The translations under genes and the position numbers were made by a program. Source: Branchiostoma floridae (Eukaryota; Chordata; Leptocardii; Amphioxiformes; Branchiostomatidae). From it: a stretch of DNA of 64,000 nt. The notes beneath the pieces are model-generated. The model had not been told where the DNA came from, did not search any database, and saw nothing but the letters and a program-made list of their open reading frames with translations. The DNA lies in NCBI RefSeq assembly GCF_000003815.2, contig NC_049981.1, positions 30,792,511 through 30,856,510 on the forward strand, given 5' to 3'. Numbering within the stretch: the stretch's first letter is position 1; every line of letters begins with the position of its first letter. Of this stretch, positions 24,975 through 36,985 are shown piece by piece.

Positions 24975-27890
24975 ACAAAACAAACTTCTTGGCAAAACTC
25001 AACTAGAAAAGCCACATTTGCTCACAAATATAGCCTTTCACACCATCTCCCTCACCATGGAAAAATTACGAGAAATATAATTATTGGGTCGTACTTGATC
25101 AGTATGTGCAGTGATGTATTATTCAGTGACAAGCGTGCAAACATTTTCAGGGATTAAATAAAAAAAGAGTCAAGTTCTCCTACCAGCTCTTTGTTTTTTT
25201 GCTTTGTCTTTTACTTGATGTAGTTGGAAAACAGAGGAATTGTTTTGGTATGGCCTAGGATATGCAAAAGACTGTTCCATTATATCCACTTGGGGAATCT
25301 GGCGTCCTGCGTTCCGCCCGTATCGGATCGCCCGTCAATGAGATAATCTCCCCTTTTTGCCCGAGCCTTTTAGGCCAAAGTCGCAACTTTCAATGGAAGC
25401 TAAATAATTGATCAGACGCTGATAGAAAGTCAGGGATGAAAGGGTTTGTGGGCTTTCATCGAAAGGTGAAGCTGTCCGGTTTGGTACATGTAAACACACG
25501 AGTCAGGCCTCCCTGATTTCAGGGTCAAAATCTACACCTCCAACCGGCAATTTGCAGAAAACATTTTGACATTGCAATACAAATACCTTAACAATACAGT
25601 ATTTGTGTTATAGATTATATACATGTATATAACATATTTAAAAGAAGAAACAAAGTATTTGGAGCACAGTCATTTCCCTGTCAGCACTGGTCTCTTTATA
25701 TGTGGAAATATGCTGAAAGTTTAGGATATCTTCCAACATTCGTATAGATCAAATATATCAAGAATAATGACATGTGAGGCAATAAATGAAAAAGTAGTAG
25801 TATAAGGAGAGCCATCCCCTTCTGAACAATATTACAGTGTATCAATAAGAAACGAAAGTGTTCTAACAAAATAACATGTTCATATGTGGAAAATGATGTT
25901 CAAATTCAAACTTGTACTTGTAGTGTTTCGGTTTATAGTGCTTCTCCTTAGTTCTTTTTTTTCCCAGCTCTTATTTTTTAAAGGAAATCTGCCTCCTCCC
26001 TTTGTCCCATTTGGGCCCAATTTCTGTAATTGGAGGGACCAGATAGCCGTAAACGTTGCGCTTGGATGCGATCTTTCTTCGGCGTTTCTTCTCTGATGTC
26101 TTGATAGGTTTCCAAGACGTTCCTGATCGCGGGTCGCCGAGGTTGCTCCACACCCCCATCATCTGCCAAGATTCCCCCTCTAAGATTTTCATGGCATAAT
26201 GGGGACGATAATCCTGATGATATTCAAGGAAGCCAGTTTAACTTAAGATAAGCCTTTCAAGGAGCTTGTTACATCTTTAAGGCAGGGAAATAGAGGTCAC
26301 CCGGTCGTCTATTGGGTTCATCGAACGTCCTCATTTATTGTGAGAGTTTTTTTTTTATTCGTTTTTCTTGATACCACACCCTACAGTTAAGGTTCGGGAT
26401 CGATACGAGCTTTAAAAATTCAGGAGTCCGCGGCGAGTAATTTGGCACCATGTTTGGGGTGTAATGGCAGGCTTGGCGTTTTAGGGCCTCGGGTGTCGTA
26501 TTGGATTTCTGACATCAAGAAGCTGGGATGGGAGTGATGGATGTCTGCTTGTTCGCCGGCAATTTGTCGTAGTAAATCTCGGACTAGTGTCGCTTCTTCC
26601 ACGGAGTTGGACAAGTCCACTAGCCCGATTGTCCAGGGCAAGTGAAAGTGCTGATCGGGCAAGTGCATGTCCTAGTCCGATTTTTACACTTCAATTGAAA
26701 TATGGGAGAAAACTTGCACATTTCTTTACACAAAATGTACAAGCATCCAACAATTTTTCCCTGTAACTAAATGTGCCGACCAAGACACAGAGTACTACAG
26801 ACTTCCTTCTCAGACTGTTTTGTATTGATATTCCAATAAAGAAATATTTTTTCCCCTAAGCGAACCAACAAATCAAGCATGTATAGCCGTAACTACCAGC
26901 AGCGAAGTCTTTATAGCTGAGGATTGATGCTTGCGAGGGATCATAACATTTTATAATCAGAAATTGACAACTTAATCGCTATTCTATCAGATGTGCAGTT
27001 GCCACGACCCAATTCTTGAAATATAACCCTTTGATGTACCATCATACTTTCAATTCCGTTAGTTGGTTATCAAACATGGGAAGACAAGTGAAAAAAAAAC
27101 ATTGAGAATGCTTTGAAATTTTGCTAACCTTTAACTCTGACATTGGCAAAAAAAAGACTGAAGACATGGATTCAGCTATGTCACTTTAACCATTTTTCTC
27201 TTGCTTTTTTTAACATCCCTTGAAGGTCTTTATAATCTGTACATACAACTAATTTTCAAGGAAACTTCCCTCCACTTTAGATGGAAATTTTTTGTTTTGT
27301 TGAGAAAGCATGATGATGCAGTGGTCCTTTTAGATGGCCATGTTAGGAAACAATCCCTCCAATATGATGTTTGAAGCAGCCCTTTCTGGGTATTACTCCA
27401 GGCTTCAAGCTTCTCTAGTTCAAAGACCTTCAGCACTTATTCAAAAGAAGTTAACCCTGCTCTCAATCCTGCTTCAAAATCAAAATTAACGGCAAGCCCC
27501 CAAGTCAATATGCAGGGAGTCGAACTGCAAAAAATAAACCACCCTTTTTTGGGAACATATGTAGGGGGGGAATCCACCCTGAGGACATGAAAACATTACT
27601 TTTCCGCTACGAAGATTAAAACAGCCAGAAAACAGCGGTGATCGCTATTCCGGGTGCCTCTTGGGAGAAATAAGACATGATTCGCATTTGAGAAATGGAC
27701 CGGAATTAAATCTACTGCTGGAAGCAAGCACAAAATAGATGGAAACGCAGATATCATCCCTGCCCTTGCACAAAAACGTTATGTCTTTACGATATCTTGG
27801 CACCGACAATATTGAAAGTGTATGTGCGTTTTAGTGGCGCTTTACGGGCCTGAGTGGAGCTATTATGGACAATGATGTATTTTAGAACTA

Positions 27891-29142
27891 CACTCAGCAC
27901 AAAAAGTTTGGAATATCAACTTCCGTTGATCATATTTCTGTTGTTTCTGCATCAATTTCAATATATTATATATCAATAGAAAGCTTGCATGATTTTCTTT
28001 CCAATGGTATCAAACCCATTATCATTGTTAACTCGTGGAACATACACTAGGCCTGCTAACGTGAGTGGGTCACGAAAAAAAAGTGCCCAAATTCCCCCGT
28101 TTTTGTTCAAAACTGTATCGTCCGGTTGTTATGGCCGCGGGTGACAATGATTCAATCAATCCTTTTTTCACCTAACGTTTGGTATACAGAACATCCAAGT
28201 TTCTTTTTAGCATATCCGAGTAGAGTATTTTATGAGTGTAAATTCATGAAACGAGCACCAGGCCTGCTTACGTACAAGGGGTCCTAAAGATAACGTGCCA
28301 AAATGACCCTATTAAAGTCGATCACTCCATTCTGCTCATTTTCTTCCGTCGGTATTGACTTGTGAATGAAGGCAAGTTGAATAAACAGGACATGTCAATC
28401 AAAGCTATCGTAAGTTACTCTTTATTCAAGCAAAAAATCTGAACCATGGCAAGAGGTGATCAATCGAGTGCTAGCCATAAGCCGTAGGAAGGCTATTCCA
28501 CCCTAAGACTGTACTCCAGCATCCAATGGTCCTTGCTCTGTGTGGACTGGTGTTGTAATCTTGCAGAATGGCATTTGGTCCCATATTGAAGAGGTAGGAT
28601 ATTGCGACTGGATGGAGGATGGTGTCCCTATATCTTACCACATTGAAGTTGCCTGGAATGATGACTAGTCTTGTTTTTCCTATGGCGGTTATACCGCCCC
28701 ACACCACGACGCTGCCTCCACCACCAAATGCCGAAAGTTACTCTTGTCGTGTCAGCGTGCGGTTCTCCTTGCCGCATCCGCGCTTTGAATCTGCCATCCA
28801 ACTATCGAAAGGGCAGAATCACACAAGTGTGCTAAAACCTTGTATGTTCCGTATACCAAATGTGAGGTGAAAAGAGGATTGATTGAACAGGTGACACAAG
28901 CGCCAATATCAACGATACAGTGTTGAACAGAAGTAGGGGAATTTGGGCACTTTTTTTTCGTGACCCACTCATGTAAGCAGGCCTTGTGCTCGTTTCATGT
29001 GTTTACAATCATGATAAGTTTGACACCATAGGAAAGGAAATCACACAAGCTTTCTATTGATATATAATACATTGAAATTGATGCATAAATATCGGAAATA
29101 TGATATACCAAAGTTGATATTCCAAACTTTTTGTGCCGAGTG
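27891..29142 (-). mobile_element. Tc1-like DNA transposon, internally deleted
   Basis: The element is 1252 bp and flanked by TA on both sides (27889-27890 and 29143-29144), the Tc1/mariner target. It starts CACTCAGCACAAAAAGTTTG and ends with the reverse complement CACTCGGCACAAAAAGTTTG. The inverted repeats extend roughly 310 bp each (27891 to about 28212, and about 28830 to 29142) with scattered differences. A block inside the left arm (GGCCTGCTAACGTGAGTGGG, about 28050) recurs in diverged form near 28261. Only a transposase remnant remains between the arms, so the copy cannot move itself. Confidence 0.9.
28471..28735 (-). pseudogene. Broken Tc1-family transposase fragment
   Basis: Read on the minus strand, the peptide contains GGGGSVVVWGGI, then GNFNVVRYRD, then LQDYNTSPHRART. 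These are characteristic of the catalytic domain of Tc1 transposases. The second catalytic aspartate (QD motif, codon at 28558-28560) is kept. The N-terminal helix-turn-helix region and first aspartate are absent, a stop lies just upstream, and downstream the frame shifts: SLRVE-stop-PSY in another frame resembles the family's RIEWPSY segment, with no catalytic glutamate region recognisable. It is dead. Confidence 0.85.
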
Positions 29143-29464
29143 TAGATGGGACTACTTAGAAGTGGGCTTAACAGTGGCTAAGACTGGGGTTGGGTGTATA
29201 TTGGCTAGGCCTAGAGGGATGCGCTATAGAGACATATAGTCTGCGCGTGATATTTTATCCATCATAAAAGCGGACGGCTGCAGTTTACTGACTAGAGGAG
29301 AACACTCGTAAATTTGATGACGTGATTCCGCATGTGTGTAGAAATCCACACGTAGCCTTAATGCTGTTAGTTTGGAATATACTTTATGTGACATCTAAGT
29401 GTTGGGTTCCAACTCTAAGTAATCTATATATTAGAAGAAGCGATATTGTAGTATGAATTTTGAT

Positions 29465-29740
29465 ATCCTGGCTCTATTGTCTTATTTCCAATGAAATTTT
29501 TTCTATCAATACAATTATTTCAGGTGGGTAGGCCTGCTTGTAATCTTTTATTCGGCTAAAAGTATTTGTATTTTATGACAAAATATTGGCATCATATCTT
29601 TCGATAACGATTCTTAGTCTATTATATTATAAGAGCTTTAAGAACATAGATTCATGAGTCGTTGTTTTTCGATTGATTCAGTTATTTCAGGTGCGTAAGC
29701 TTGAGGGTAATCTTCTATTTATTCCTTGCACTTCCCCGGT
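29465..29740. repeat. 168-bp diverged tandem duplication
   Basis: ATTTCAGGTGGGTAGGCCTG at 29517 and ATTTCAGGTGCGTAAGCTTG at 29685 start similar segments that both continue into GTAATCTTYTATT. Confidence 0.55.
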
Positions 29741-30010
29741 GAGAAAATATGTCACAATGTCCGGTTGATATGATTTCTGTTGATGTTTGTGATCTGTTAT
29801 CTCAACACACGTGAATCCAGTATCAAAAGCCTCTCTGTTTGTACGAGGAACGGGAAAGCTTTTAGCCCGTAAGTGGAAATCCGAGGTTCGAGGCGATTTA
29901 GAATCTGTCCTTGAGAACTTGAATCACCTCAAGACCACACCAGTTCATTTCTGTGGTTCTGGGACATTTTGAAATAATGTGAAAACGTAGGAAAAATTGG
30001 ACATTCCTTC

Positions 30011-30255
30011 AGGCCACACCACTTTAATCTGCTGGTTCTCAGATTTTAAGATGAATTTAGAAAAAGAAATAATTATTGTTTAACTGGAAAAACATAATTA
30101 AAAGAAAGCCTTATGACCAGGTTTGTGCCTTGGTGCACTCTTGGTGAATACTTTCACATTCAAGTTAATTTTCCTTCCTCTCCTATGCTTCTGTGATACC
30201 TGCTTTAATGATGTTTTTCAGTTGAGAACCAACAAATTGAATTGGTGTGGCCTTA
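30011..30255. mobile_element. MITE family 3 (AGGCCACACC ends), copy A
   Basis: It begins AGGCCACACCACTTTAATCT and ends with the inverted counterpart AATTGAATTGGTGTGGCCTT, about 245 bp. The arms continue into GGTTCTCAGAT / GAGAACCAACAA. The interior is AT-rich and noncoding. A duplicated left end (CAAGACCACACCAGTTCATT) lies at about 29938-29970. No clean target duplication was found. Confidence 0.8.
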
Positions 30256-30560
30256 TAGTCCAAAAACCAAGTAAATGAACGTGTTTGGCTGTACAGAAGA
30301 GTTTGTCTTCCACTTGCACCAAGCCTCCTTATCCCCATCCAAGGGGTAACCATGGTGAACCATGTGTTTCTCCTTAACCCCCAACCCTAACATTTATGTA
30401 AGGAGGGGGGCCAGGCGGGCAGCCGGCCAAGTTTTGAAACACTACAGCTCCATTTATTTTCCAACCATTGACACCTGACCCCAGCGTTTGTAGAAAGGCT
30501 TGTTTTGGGGTCAGGGAGGGTGACAGGAGCGAGCAAGGCAGGATTAGAGAGGGGTGATCT

Positions 30561-31072
30561 ACTAGGTTTGAAACCATGATACACTGTTACTAGATCTACA
30601 TGTACTAGGTATGAAACTATGATACACTGTCACTAGATCTACTAGGTATGAAACTATGATACACTGGTACTAGATCTACTAGGTATGAAACTATGATACA
30701 CTGTTACTAGATCTACTAGGTATGAAACTATGATACACTGTTACTAGATCTACTAGGTATGAAACTATGATACACTGTTACTAGATCCACTAGGTATGAA
30801 ACTATGATACACTGTTACTAGATCTACTAGGTATGAAACTATGATCCACTGTTACTAGATCTACTAGGTATGAAACTATGATGCACTGTTAATAGATCTA
30901 CTTGGTATGAAACTATGATGCACTGTTAATAGATCTACTTGGTATGAAACTATGATACACTGTTACTAGATCCACTAGGTATGAAACTATGAAACACTGT
31001 TACTAGATCTACTAGGTATGAAACTATGATACACTTACTAGATCTACTAGGTATGAAGCTATGATACACTAG
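30561..31072. repeat. 37-bp minisatellite, about 14 copies
   Basis: The unit contains ACTAGGTATGAAACTATGAT followed by ACACTGTTACTAGATCT and repeats every 37 bp (GGTATGAAAC at 30608, 30645 and so on). Copies differ by single bases. One copy carries a short insertion and one a deletion near 31036. It directly abuts the Penelope-like end at 31073. Confidence 0.97.
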
Positions 31073-31200
31073 ACTGGGTTTTCAAAGACAATTCAATCTC
31101 TACAACTGGATTAAAAATGGAGATTTACTTCCAGACGTTTCGAGTGACATCCATCACTCTTCTTCAGTGCACTAGAATGAACTGGCAGAACAAATCGATA
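31073..31200 (-). mobile_element. Penelope-like element end with hammerhead-like motif
   Basis: On the minus strand, 31134-31167 reads CTGAAGA, then a stem (GAGTGA...TCACTC), then GAAACGTC. This arrangement occurs at the ends of Penelope-like retroelements that carry hammerhead ribozymes. One extra A follows CTGAAGA compared with the textbook core. The flank AGTAAATCTCC and AT-rich sequence fit such an end. No reverse transcriptase remains here. Confidence 0.5.
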
Positions 31201-31419
31201 TATGTATAGCTAAATAGAAGACTGGGAATGATGTGTCAATGGCTTTCTAACGAGATATTTTTGTCTCTCTCTTTTTTCATGTGATGATCTCTTCTTACCC
31301 TGCTGCTGATCCTCCTGGCTATGCTGTTCATCATCATCATCAATTCGGTCACATGATCAGGTGAGTGACGTACCGCTAAGATGATAACGATTGGAAGGAT
31401 GCATGTGGACCATGTGTGA

Positions 31420-31456
31420 TTGAATGAATGAATGAATGAATGAATGAATGAATGAA
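31420..31456. repeat. (TGAA)n microsatellite
   Basis: Nine TGAA units, ending GAAGAGC. Confidence 0.97.
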
Positions 31457-32162
31457 GAGCTGGATGAATGGTCTCTCTGGTTCATTCATGTCAGTTCTTT
31501 TACTGTGAAACAATAACTCCAAAAATCATCCCAGAAACAATTGATTTTGCTGTAGTCGCTTAAACCAATGTTACCCCTTTTTAAAGCAGCGTCAGATAGT
31601 TGTTTGGTGGATGCTGTGAAGCTAGGAAAGATGAGTTGAAAGGTTGCCAGGTCTGGTGTTACTTCAGGAGTCAAGTTCGCTGGGAACACACCAGACTGTG
31701 ACCCTGTAACCAGGAAGGGTTGGCAGAGACAGGGGTTATACTCCTGAGGGAATACAGGGCCTTTAGTTTAGGGTAGTGGCAATGCCAGCTTCTGTTGTGG
31801 TATTTTTTCCTGGGGTTTAGTTTTAGAGATTGTTTTTTTAAACTTTTTATGATTTGATGCTCTTATTGTTTTTGTCATGTTCATCTGTTATTTAGGGTAG
31901 GCCTCTGGTGTGCCATTCGTTAAATCTATACAATGTTGTACAGGGTAGCCATTATGTATTGTTCAGTCATTCAAGAATGGCCTTGTTCATTCAATTCATC
32001 TTTAGGAAGATCCTTGTGTCTGTACAGAGCCCTTGGAAGTTGGAAAAAAAATTAAAGCAACAAGAAAAAATATTCAGTAGAAAACCTTCTTACTGAAAAC
32101 CAGTTAGATGGTAAAGAGGATCACAAAATGATAGGAGAAGAATTCAATTGTACATCCTCTAC
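31457..32162. other. Unassigned noncoding DNA
   Basis: AT-rich and non-repetitive except for a GCCCTTGGAAGTTGG segment near 32029 that foreshadows the 92-bp array. Nothing else seen. Confidence 0.4.
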
Positions 32163-32955
32163 TTGGAAGTTGGAAGGAAACTCGACAGATTTGAAGCGAC
32201 TCGCGTTTTGACACTGCAGAATTCCATTTTGAATCCAATGCTAAGACTGTGCCCTAGGAAGTTGGAACAAGACTCGACAGATTTGAAGAGACTTGTGTTT
32301 TGACACTGTAGAATTCCATTTTGTATCCTCGGCTAAGACGGTGCCCTTGAAAGTTGGAAAAAGACTTGACAGATTTGAAGAGACTTGTGTTTTGACACTG
32401 CAGAATTCCATTTTGTATCCTCTGCTAAGACGGTGCCCTTGAAAGTTGGAAGAAGACTTGACAGATTTGAAGCGACTCGTGTTTTGACACTGCAGAATTC
32501 CATTTTGCATCCTCTGTTAAGACTGTGCCCTTGAAAGCTGGAAGAAAACTTGACATATTTGAAGCGACTTGTGTTTTGACACTGCAGAATTCCATTTTGA
32601 ATCCTCTGCTAAGACGGTGCCCTTGAAAGTTGGAAGAAGACTTGACATATTTGAAGCGGCTTGTGTTTTGACACTGCAGAATTCCATTTTGTATCCTCGG
32701 CTAAGACGGTGCCCTTGAAAGTTGGGAAAAGACTTGACAGATTTGAAGCGACTCACGTTTTGACACTGCAGAATCCCATTTTGCATCCTCTGTTAAGACT
32801 GTGCCCTTGAAAGCTGGAAGAAGACTTGACATATTTGAAGTGACTTGTATTTTGACACTGTAGAATTCCATTTCCAATCCTCGTCTAAGATTGTGCCCTT
32901 GAAAGTTGGAAGAAGACTTGACGGATTTGAAGCGACTCATGTTTTGACACTGCAG
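32163..32955. repeat. 92-bp minisatellite, about 8.6 copies
   Basis: GAATTCCATTTTG recurs at 32219, 32311, 32403, 32495, 32587, 32679, 32771 and 32863, exactly 92 bp apart every time. Units share TTTTGACACTGCAG and GCCCTTGAAAGTTGG. The minus-strand open frames of about 80-90 codons here arise only because the unit lacks stops in one frame. Confidence 0.97.
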
Positions 32956-33934
32956 CTTCGATCGTCCCCTATCTTGTCACGAAGGCCCGGGGTTATAGAC
33001 AGAGCTCGAAGGGATGGTGACAGGCGAGGAAACGTGATTCATAGCTCCGCAACTTGCTGTCAATAATCTCCAATCATGGCCAAGCCCTGCCGTCGTTTAC
33101 TGACCTTGCTCTCTCGACAGAAATTAATAAGAAAAGCATTACCGGCGCTTTTTCCGGGAAGTTATTGTTCTCGGCTTGATGAAACAGCCAGGAATGAGAA
33201 GTGATGGTAAGAGGTTGCGAGAGAGACGATTGGTTGTGAGGCTGACGTGGGACGTTACCCGTAGCACCGCCGCGGGGGAAATCTTCTTCTACATGCGATC
33301 CGGACATTAGGGCGCCATGGAAACCGTCCAAGGCACCGTAACTGTCGCTTCTGATGCGCCTCAAGTGGAAAAGTCATTGTTGGAGGGGTCGTTGTTGTAG
33401 TGACGTGTTGTCAATGTTGTCATGCAAGTAGCACTTCTCTCGGGTACACCAATAGCATTGATGTTTAGGCCATATTAGGGTATTGAATGCTTGCCACTTC
33501 GAATCTAAATTTACTTATCCCAATGGCAGCTTTATTGTACTTCTGTACCTTGTAATATTTCCGTCTTGATATAGTTTTTTGGGGGATTATAAATTCCTTG
33601 TGTTTTGCCAGAATCTAAGTAATATATAACATTGTTTTCTTGTTTTTTCCATCATACGGTAATGTTTTGTCGCAATCTAAGTGAGCGGTTTTTATTTAAA
33701 TTTTTGGTAGCGAAGTTTAATTATTACGGTGCCTTCTACTCTTTCATGAATCATTAAATGCCAGATCTATTATGATATCAAACAATATGTAACATTGTTT
33801 TTCCATTGTACGGTATGTGTGTTAGGTTCAATGGAATAATCTAGTTAGAAAAGCCTGAACAAGCAGTGGAGACCAAGTTAAAAGCTGAGGAAAGACCAAT
33901 ACCGAAAATAATTTCATCAGGTTGGTAGATCATA
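32956..33934. other. GC-rich unique island then AT-rich DNA
   Basis: 32960-33390 is GC-rich, unique and open for 96 codons on the minus strand without recognisable similarity; it reads more like regulatory DNA. From 33400 the sequence is AT-rich, with two TAATATWTAACATTG-like repeats near 33620 and 33785. Confidence 0.35.
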
Positions 33935-34214
33935 GGACATAAGAGTTTTCTTTTACACAACCAGTTTTTCTCACCTGCTGACGTTTCGATGTCTGTCAGA
34001 AGCTCTGACGAAGATGTCTGACAGTTAAAAAAAAGTTAAAGTTTGCCCATGCATCTATGGATGCGTAGGGTGGCGCCTATCTCTACTTCGAAGCCCTTGG
34101 GCCACACATTTGTGCTAGTCACTACAGCAGGGGGCTGGTCCGCTGGTAGTGATGTGTGTTTAAAACGTCATCAGGTGAGAAAAACTGGTTGTGTGAAAGA
34201 AAGCTCTTATGTCC
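33935..34214. mobile_element. Element with 52-bp terminal inverted repeats
   Basis: The left arm 33935-33986 starts GGACATAAGAGTTTTCTTTT and the right arm 34163-34214 is its inverse with few mismatches. Both arms contain CAACCAGTTTTTCTCACCTG. Inside are two inverted halves of a hammerhead-like motif (33978-34024) and a unique middle. No target duplication was found. The motif suggests a link to Penelope-like elements. Confidence 0.75.
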
Positions 34215-34492
34215 AAAAATCAGTACCATTTGGCTAGCACCAAAATAAGTAATGTTGTTCAAAATGCTGCCAAGTGTTTCCCAAACCAATGAGGAACACC
34301 CAGGGGGTTGTAGGTCAAAGTTCAAATTAAGGTACACTGGTTAATTGATGACCCTGGAGACTTCCGCTGACAGAGGGCATGACCTTGTAAACTTACACCG
34401 CTTCTGAGAAAACCAAACCCACGTCTTATTCCTTCTTCATTATGGCTCTGGTACAAGGAAATAATTCTTCCAAAGTGCATTACTAGGAGTGA

Positions 34493-34711
34493 TAACGTTA
34501 GTTCACCTATATCTGCGGGGTAACCTATATCCGTTGTGTTGCTTTACAGGGTATCCAGGGATATCAAGTCGATGGATGGTAGTTTCAAATTGTGCTATTT
34601 TCAAGATATTGCAGTTTGAGACCACCATCTGTCGACTTGATATTCCTAAATACACTGCTCTCGAAAAGAACGGATAAAGGTTACCCTATGGATAAAGGTG
34701 AACTAGCGTTA
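34493..34711. mobile_element. Foldback element (219 bp)
   Basis: The left arm begins TAACGTTAGTTCACCTATAT. The right arm ends with the inverse of TAACGCTAGTTCACCTTTAT. Arms continue through GGGGTAACC/GGTTACCC and GATATCAAGTCGA/TCGACTTGATAT, so nearly the whole element can fold on itself with a central loop near AAATTGTGC. No target duplication is obvious. Confidence 0.8.
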
Positions 34712-35520
34712 CAAACCCTAGAAAAATTTTACATTTACTGATTCAGATAGTTTTTTTCCCCTGCATTTTGCTAAATTTTGAAGTTGTAACCAGGGGCCTG
34801 TCTTAATCTTGTAAATTAGATCAGTCCCGAGCTCATGTTGTTAATTTTTGTTGTCAACTCTGTTATTAAAAGCATGCTAAGATACATTGTCATCAACTTC
34901 ATGACAAGTTCAGATATTTTTTTTTTTTTGAGTGTGAAAATTTTTGTTCATCCAAAGAAGCAAATTTCTGGATTATGACTGACGGATGGTTTTCCGAGAC
35001 AGCCCTGGTTGAAACTTTATCAGACATGCTTGCCAATTTGAAAGTATTTTGTTTTCAGATAGCTATCAAACATCATCAGAAAAGGTAGCTGTATTAAATA
35101 CCTGTTACATTGATTTTAAGCAAGTATGGAATTGATTACCATTCCTCAAATTTAGCCATACTAACCATAAACAACCAGACATCATGTGACCAGGTCCCCA
35201 TAGGTTCGTTAATAACAGCTGGTTGATAGGGGGAAGCTGAGATCACTCAGGAGGATACAGGGGAGCTAGGGTGTCCTGTGGGGTCAGTATTGGGCTAATA
35301 CCCTGGAATTTTTAGATGGAATGTGGAAGCTTAAATATGCCACTTAAGGTCTCCCTGTTGTATTCATAGATGCCAAATGTTATTTTAGATAAGTAAAATA
35401 GAAACAGGGGAACAAGAAGGTCATTTGGAAGCTCGTTCAGTAGTTTAGATTAAGTCAATATGCCATTATGATATCACTTTTCTTTTTTCTGAAAACTCTT
35501 AACCAAGACTGATTCAAAAC

Positions 35521-35522
<2 letters not shown>

Positions 35523-35552
<30 letters not shown>
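35523..35552. repeat. (CAAT)n microsatellite
   Basis: Seven CAAT units. Confidence 0.96.
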
Positions 35553-36194
35553 GAGCATTGTTAACCTTATATAAAGAGAACAATTACGCTGTTCAGTATT
35601 TTATTTATGATTTTACATCCTGCAATTTTCTGCCATTGTTATCATACTGATTAATCACGTTTGGCAGTTTTATACTTGTGTACGTTTTTCTCCAAAATGT
35701 ACAATGTTTTAAGTATGTCAATATTGATCTAGGGGCTAGCCATGTTACAAAGAAACCTCTTTATTTTACTCGCAATCAGCAATCAGTCTGAGTACTTTCT
35801 TACCTAAAACTAAGAAATTGAAAGTTGACTTTTCCCCAAAAGTGCTCAATTGTTTTACAATCTTAGTTAGCTTTCTTGCTTTCCCCACTTGATGATAAAA
35901 TAAAGTGCATTGTTACTTTTCAGTTCAACGTACGATTTGCTTTTCAGCCGGCCATATTTTCTTTTATCAGAAAGTGTCAAATCGGGCATCATAATTCCTG
36001 TTCTCCGTAACAGGTGTGTTTGATATTGGACATCTAGGGGGCAAAAAAAGGACAGAGTTTTGGAAAGGGGAGTTAGGTTCAATGGATTTAAATTGAAGTA
36101 GAAAATATTTTCTACACTCTGATAGGATGTGGTTGCTTTTATCTCATTTGTCCAACCAACTTCAAGTTCACTACCGTTCGCACCTCACAGTCAA

Positions 36195-36268
36195 GAACTG
36201 TTCAACAACTTATGGCCTCTTTTAACAACTTACAGCCTCTTTTAACAACTTATAGCCTCTTTGACAAC
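36195..36268. repeat. Short minisatellite, about 21 bp
   Basis: CAACTTAYRGCCTCTTTTAA is repeated three times, followed by a partial fourth (GACAACTTCTAG). Confidence 0.75.
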
Positions 36269-36877
36269 TTCTAGACCCACATTTTAAGGCCCTAATCACA
36301 CTTGTCATAACTATAAGGCCTGTTACTAACAAATCATTCCTTTGTGCAGTTGTGGCAGAATCAGGAGTTAATCTACTGTTGACAAAGCGTCAGTAATAGA
36401 AACATATATCATTGATACAACATGATTGTAGTAGGATTAACCAACGCCCCCCTGTGAGAAAATTAATTTTGAGCTCATATAAATGACTGATAACTTCTTA
36501 TCGACTAAGAGTCGGTGCTCAAACTCTTGAAGATGGTCCAGTAAATATCTTTTCTCAGGTACAAATCTCATTTGTTACTTTGGAGGAAGACTATGTATAA
36601 GCCATGAGGCTTTTTTCTTCCCCCCCTGCATGTATTTTCATCCCTTAATTTGTTTTATGTTATCTTTTATAAAGATTGTGCAAAATAAATAAAATCAATC
36701 AAAAAAAAAAAGAAGTCAAAATCAAACAAAAGCTCGTTGGTATATGTAAGTTTAGAGGCTCAACATCAAGTCAGGATGACAATAGAGTAGCTTAGTCTAC
36801 ATTTTAAAAAAGATTAGTCTACATTTATTTGATTTGCTGGATCTCGGATTTGAAGTTATTAATAAGAAAAAAAAGCA

Positions 36878-36985
36878 TGAGAACCTGGCTTATGCCTTAG
36901 TACAGTTGTATGAAGTTGATACAGTCATATTCAAGTTTTTCTCCCAGCCCTCTGATTTTTATTATATTTACCTGCTATATTTTTT
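36878..36985. mobile_element. MITE family 3, internal fragment
   Basis: GAACCTGGCTTATGCCTTAG, then a TCATATTCAAG segment and a CTCCCAGCC segment, parallel the interior of the copy at 45853. Both ends are missing. Confidence 0.5.

Larger units (their letters stand above)
23086..27890. other. Unassigned noncoding DNA with several unique islands
   Basis: 23500-23700 combines TGATTAAT, AATCAATCAT and long TTAATTAAT runs, which fit homeodomain/Pbx-type sites. 25260-25480 and 25985-26690 are GC-richer and non-repetitive. 26580-26670 contains repeated GGGCAAGTG and CCCGAT words in both orientations. The CA microsatellite is at 24891. No gene recognised. Confidence 0.4.

Noticed and set aside
30561-31072. 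CRISPR-like regular repeats
   Set aside because: Units are directly contiguous without unique spacers, and the genome context is animal.
32241-32940. Three minus-strand frames of 79-89 codons with near-identical proteins
   Set aside because: They are products of the 92-bp tandem repeat, not genes.
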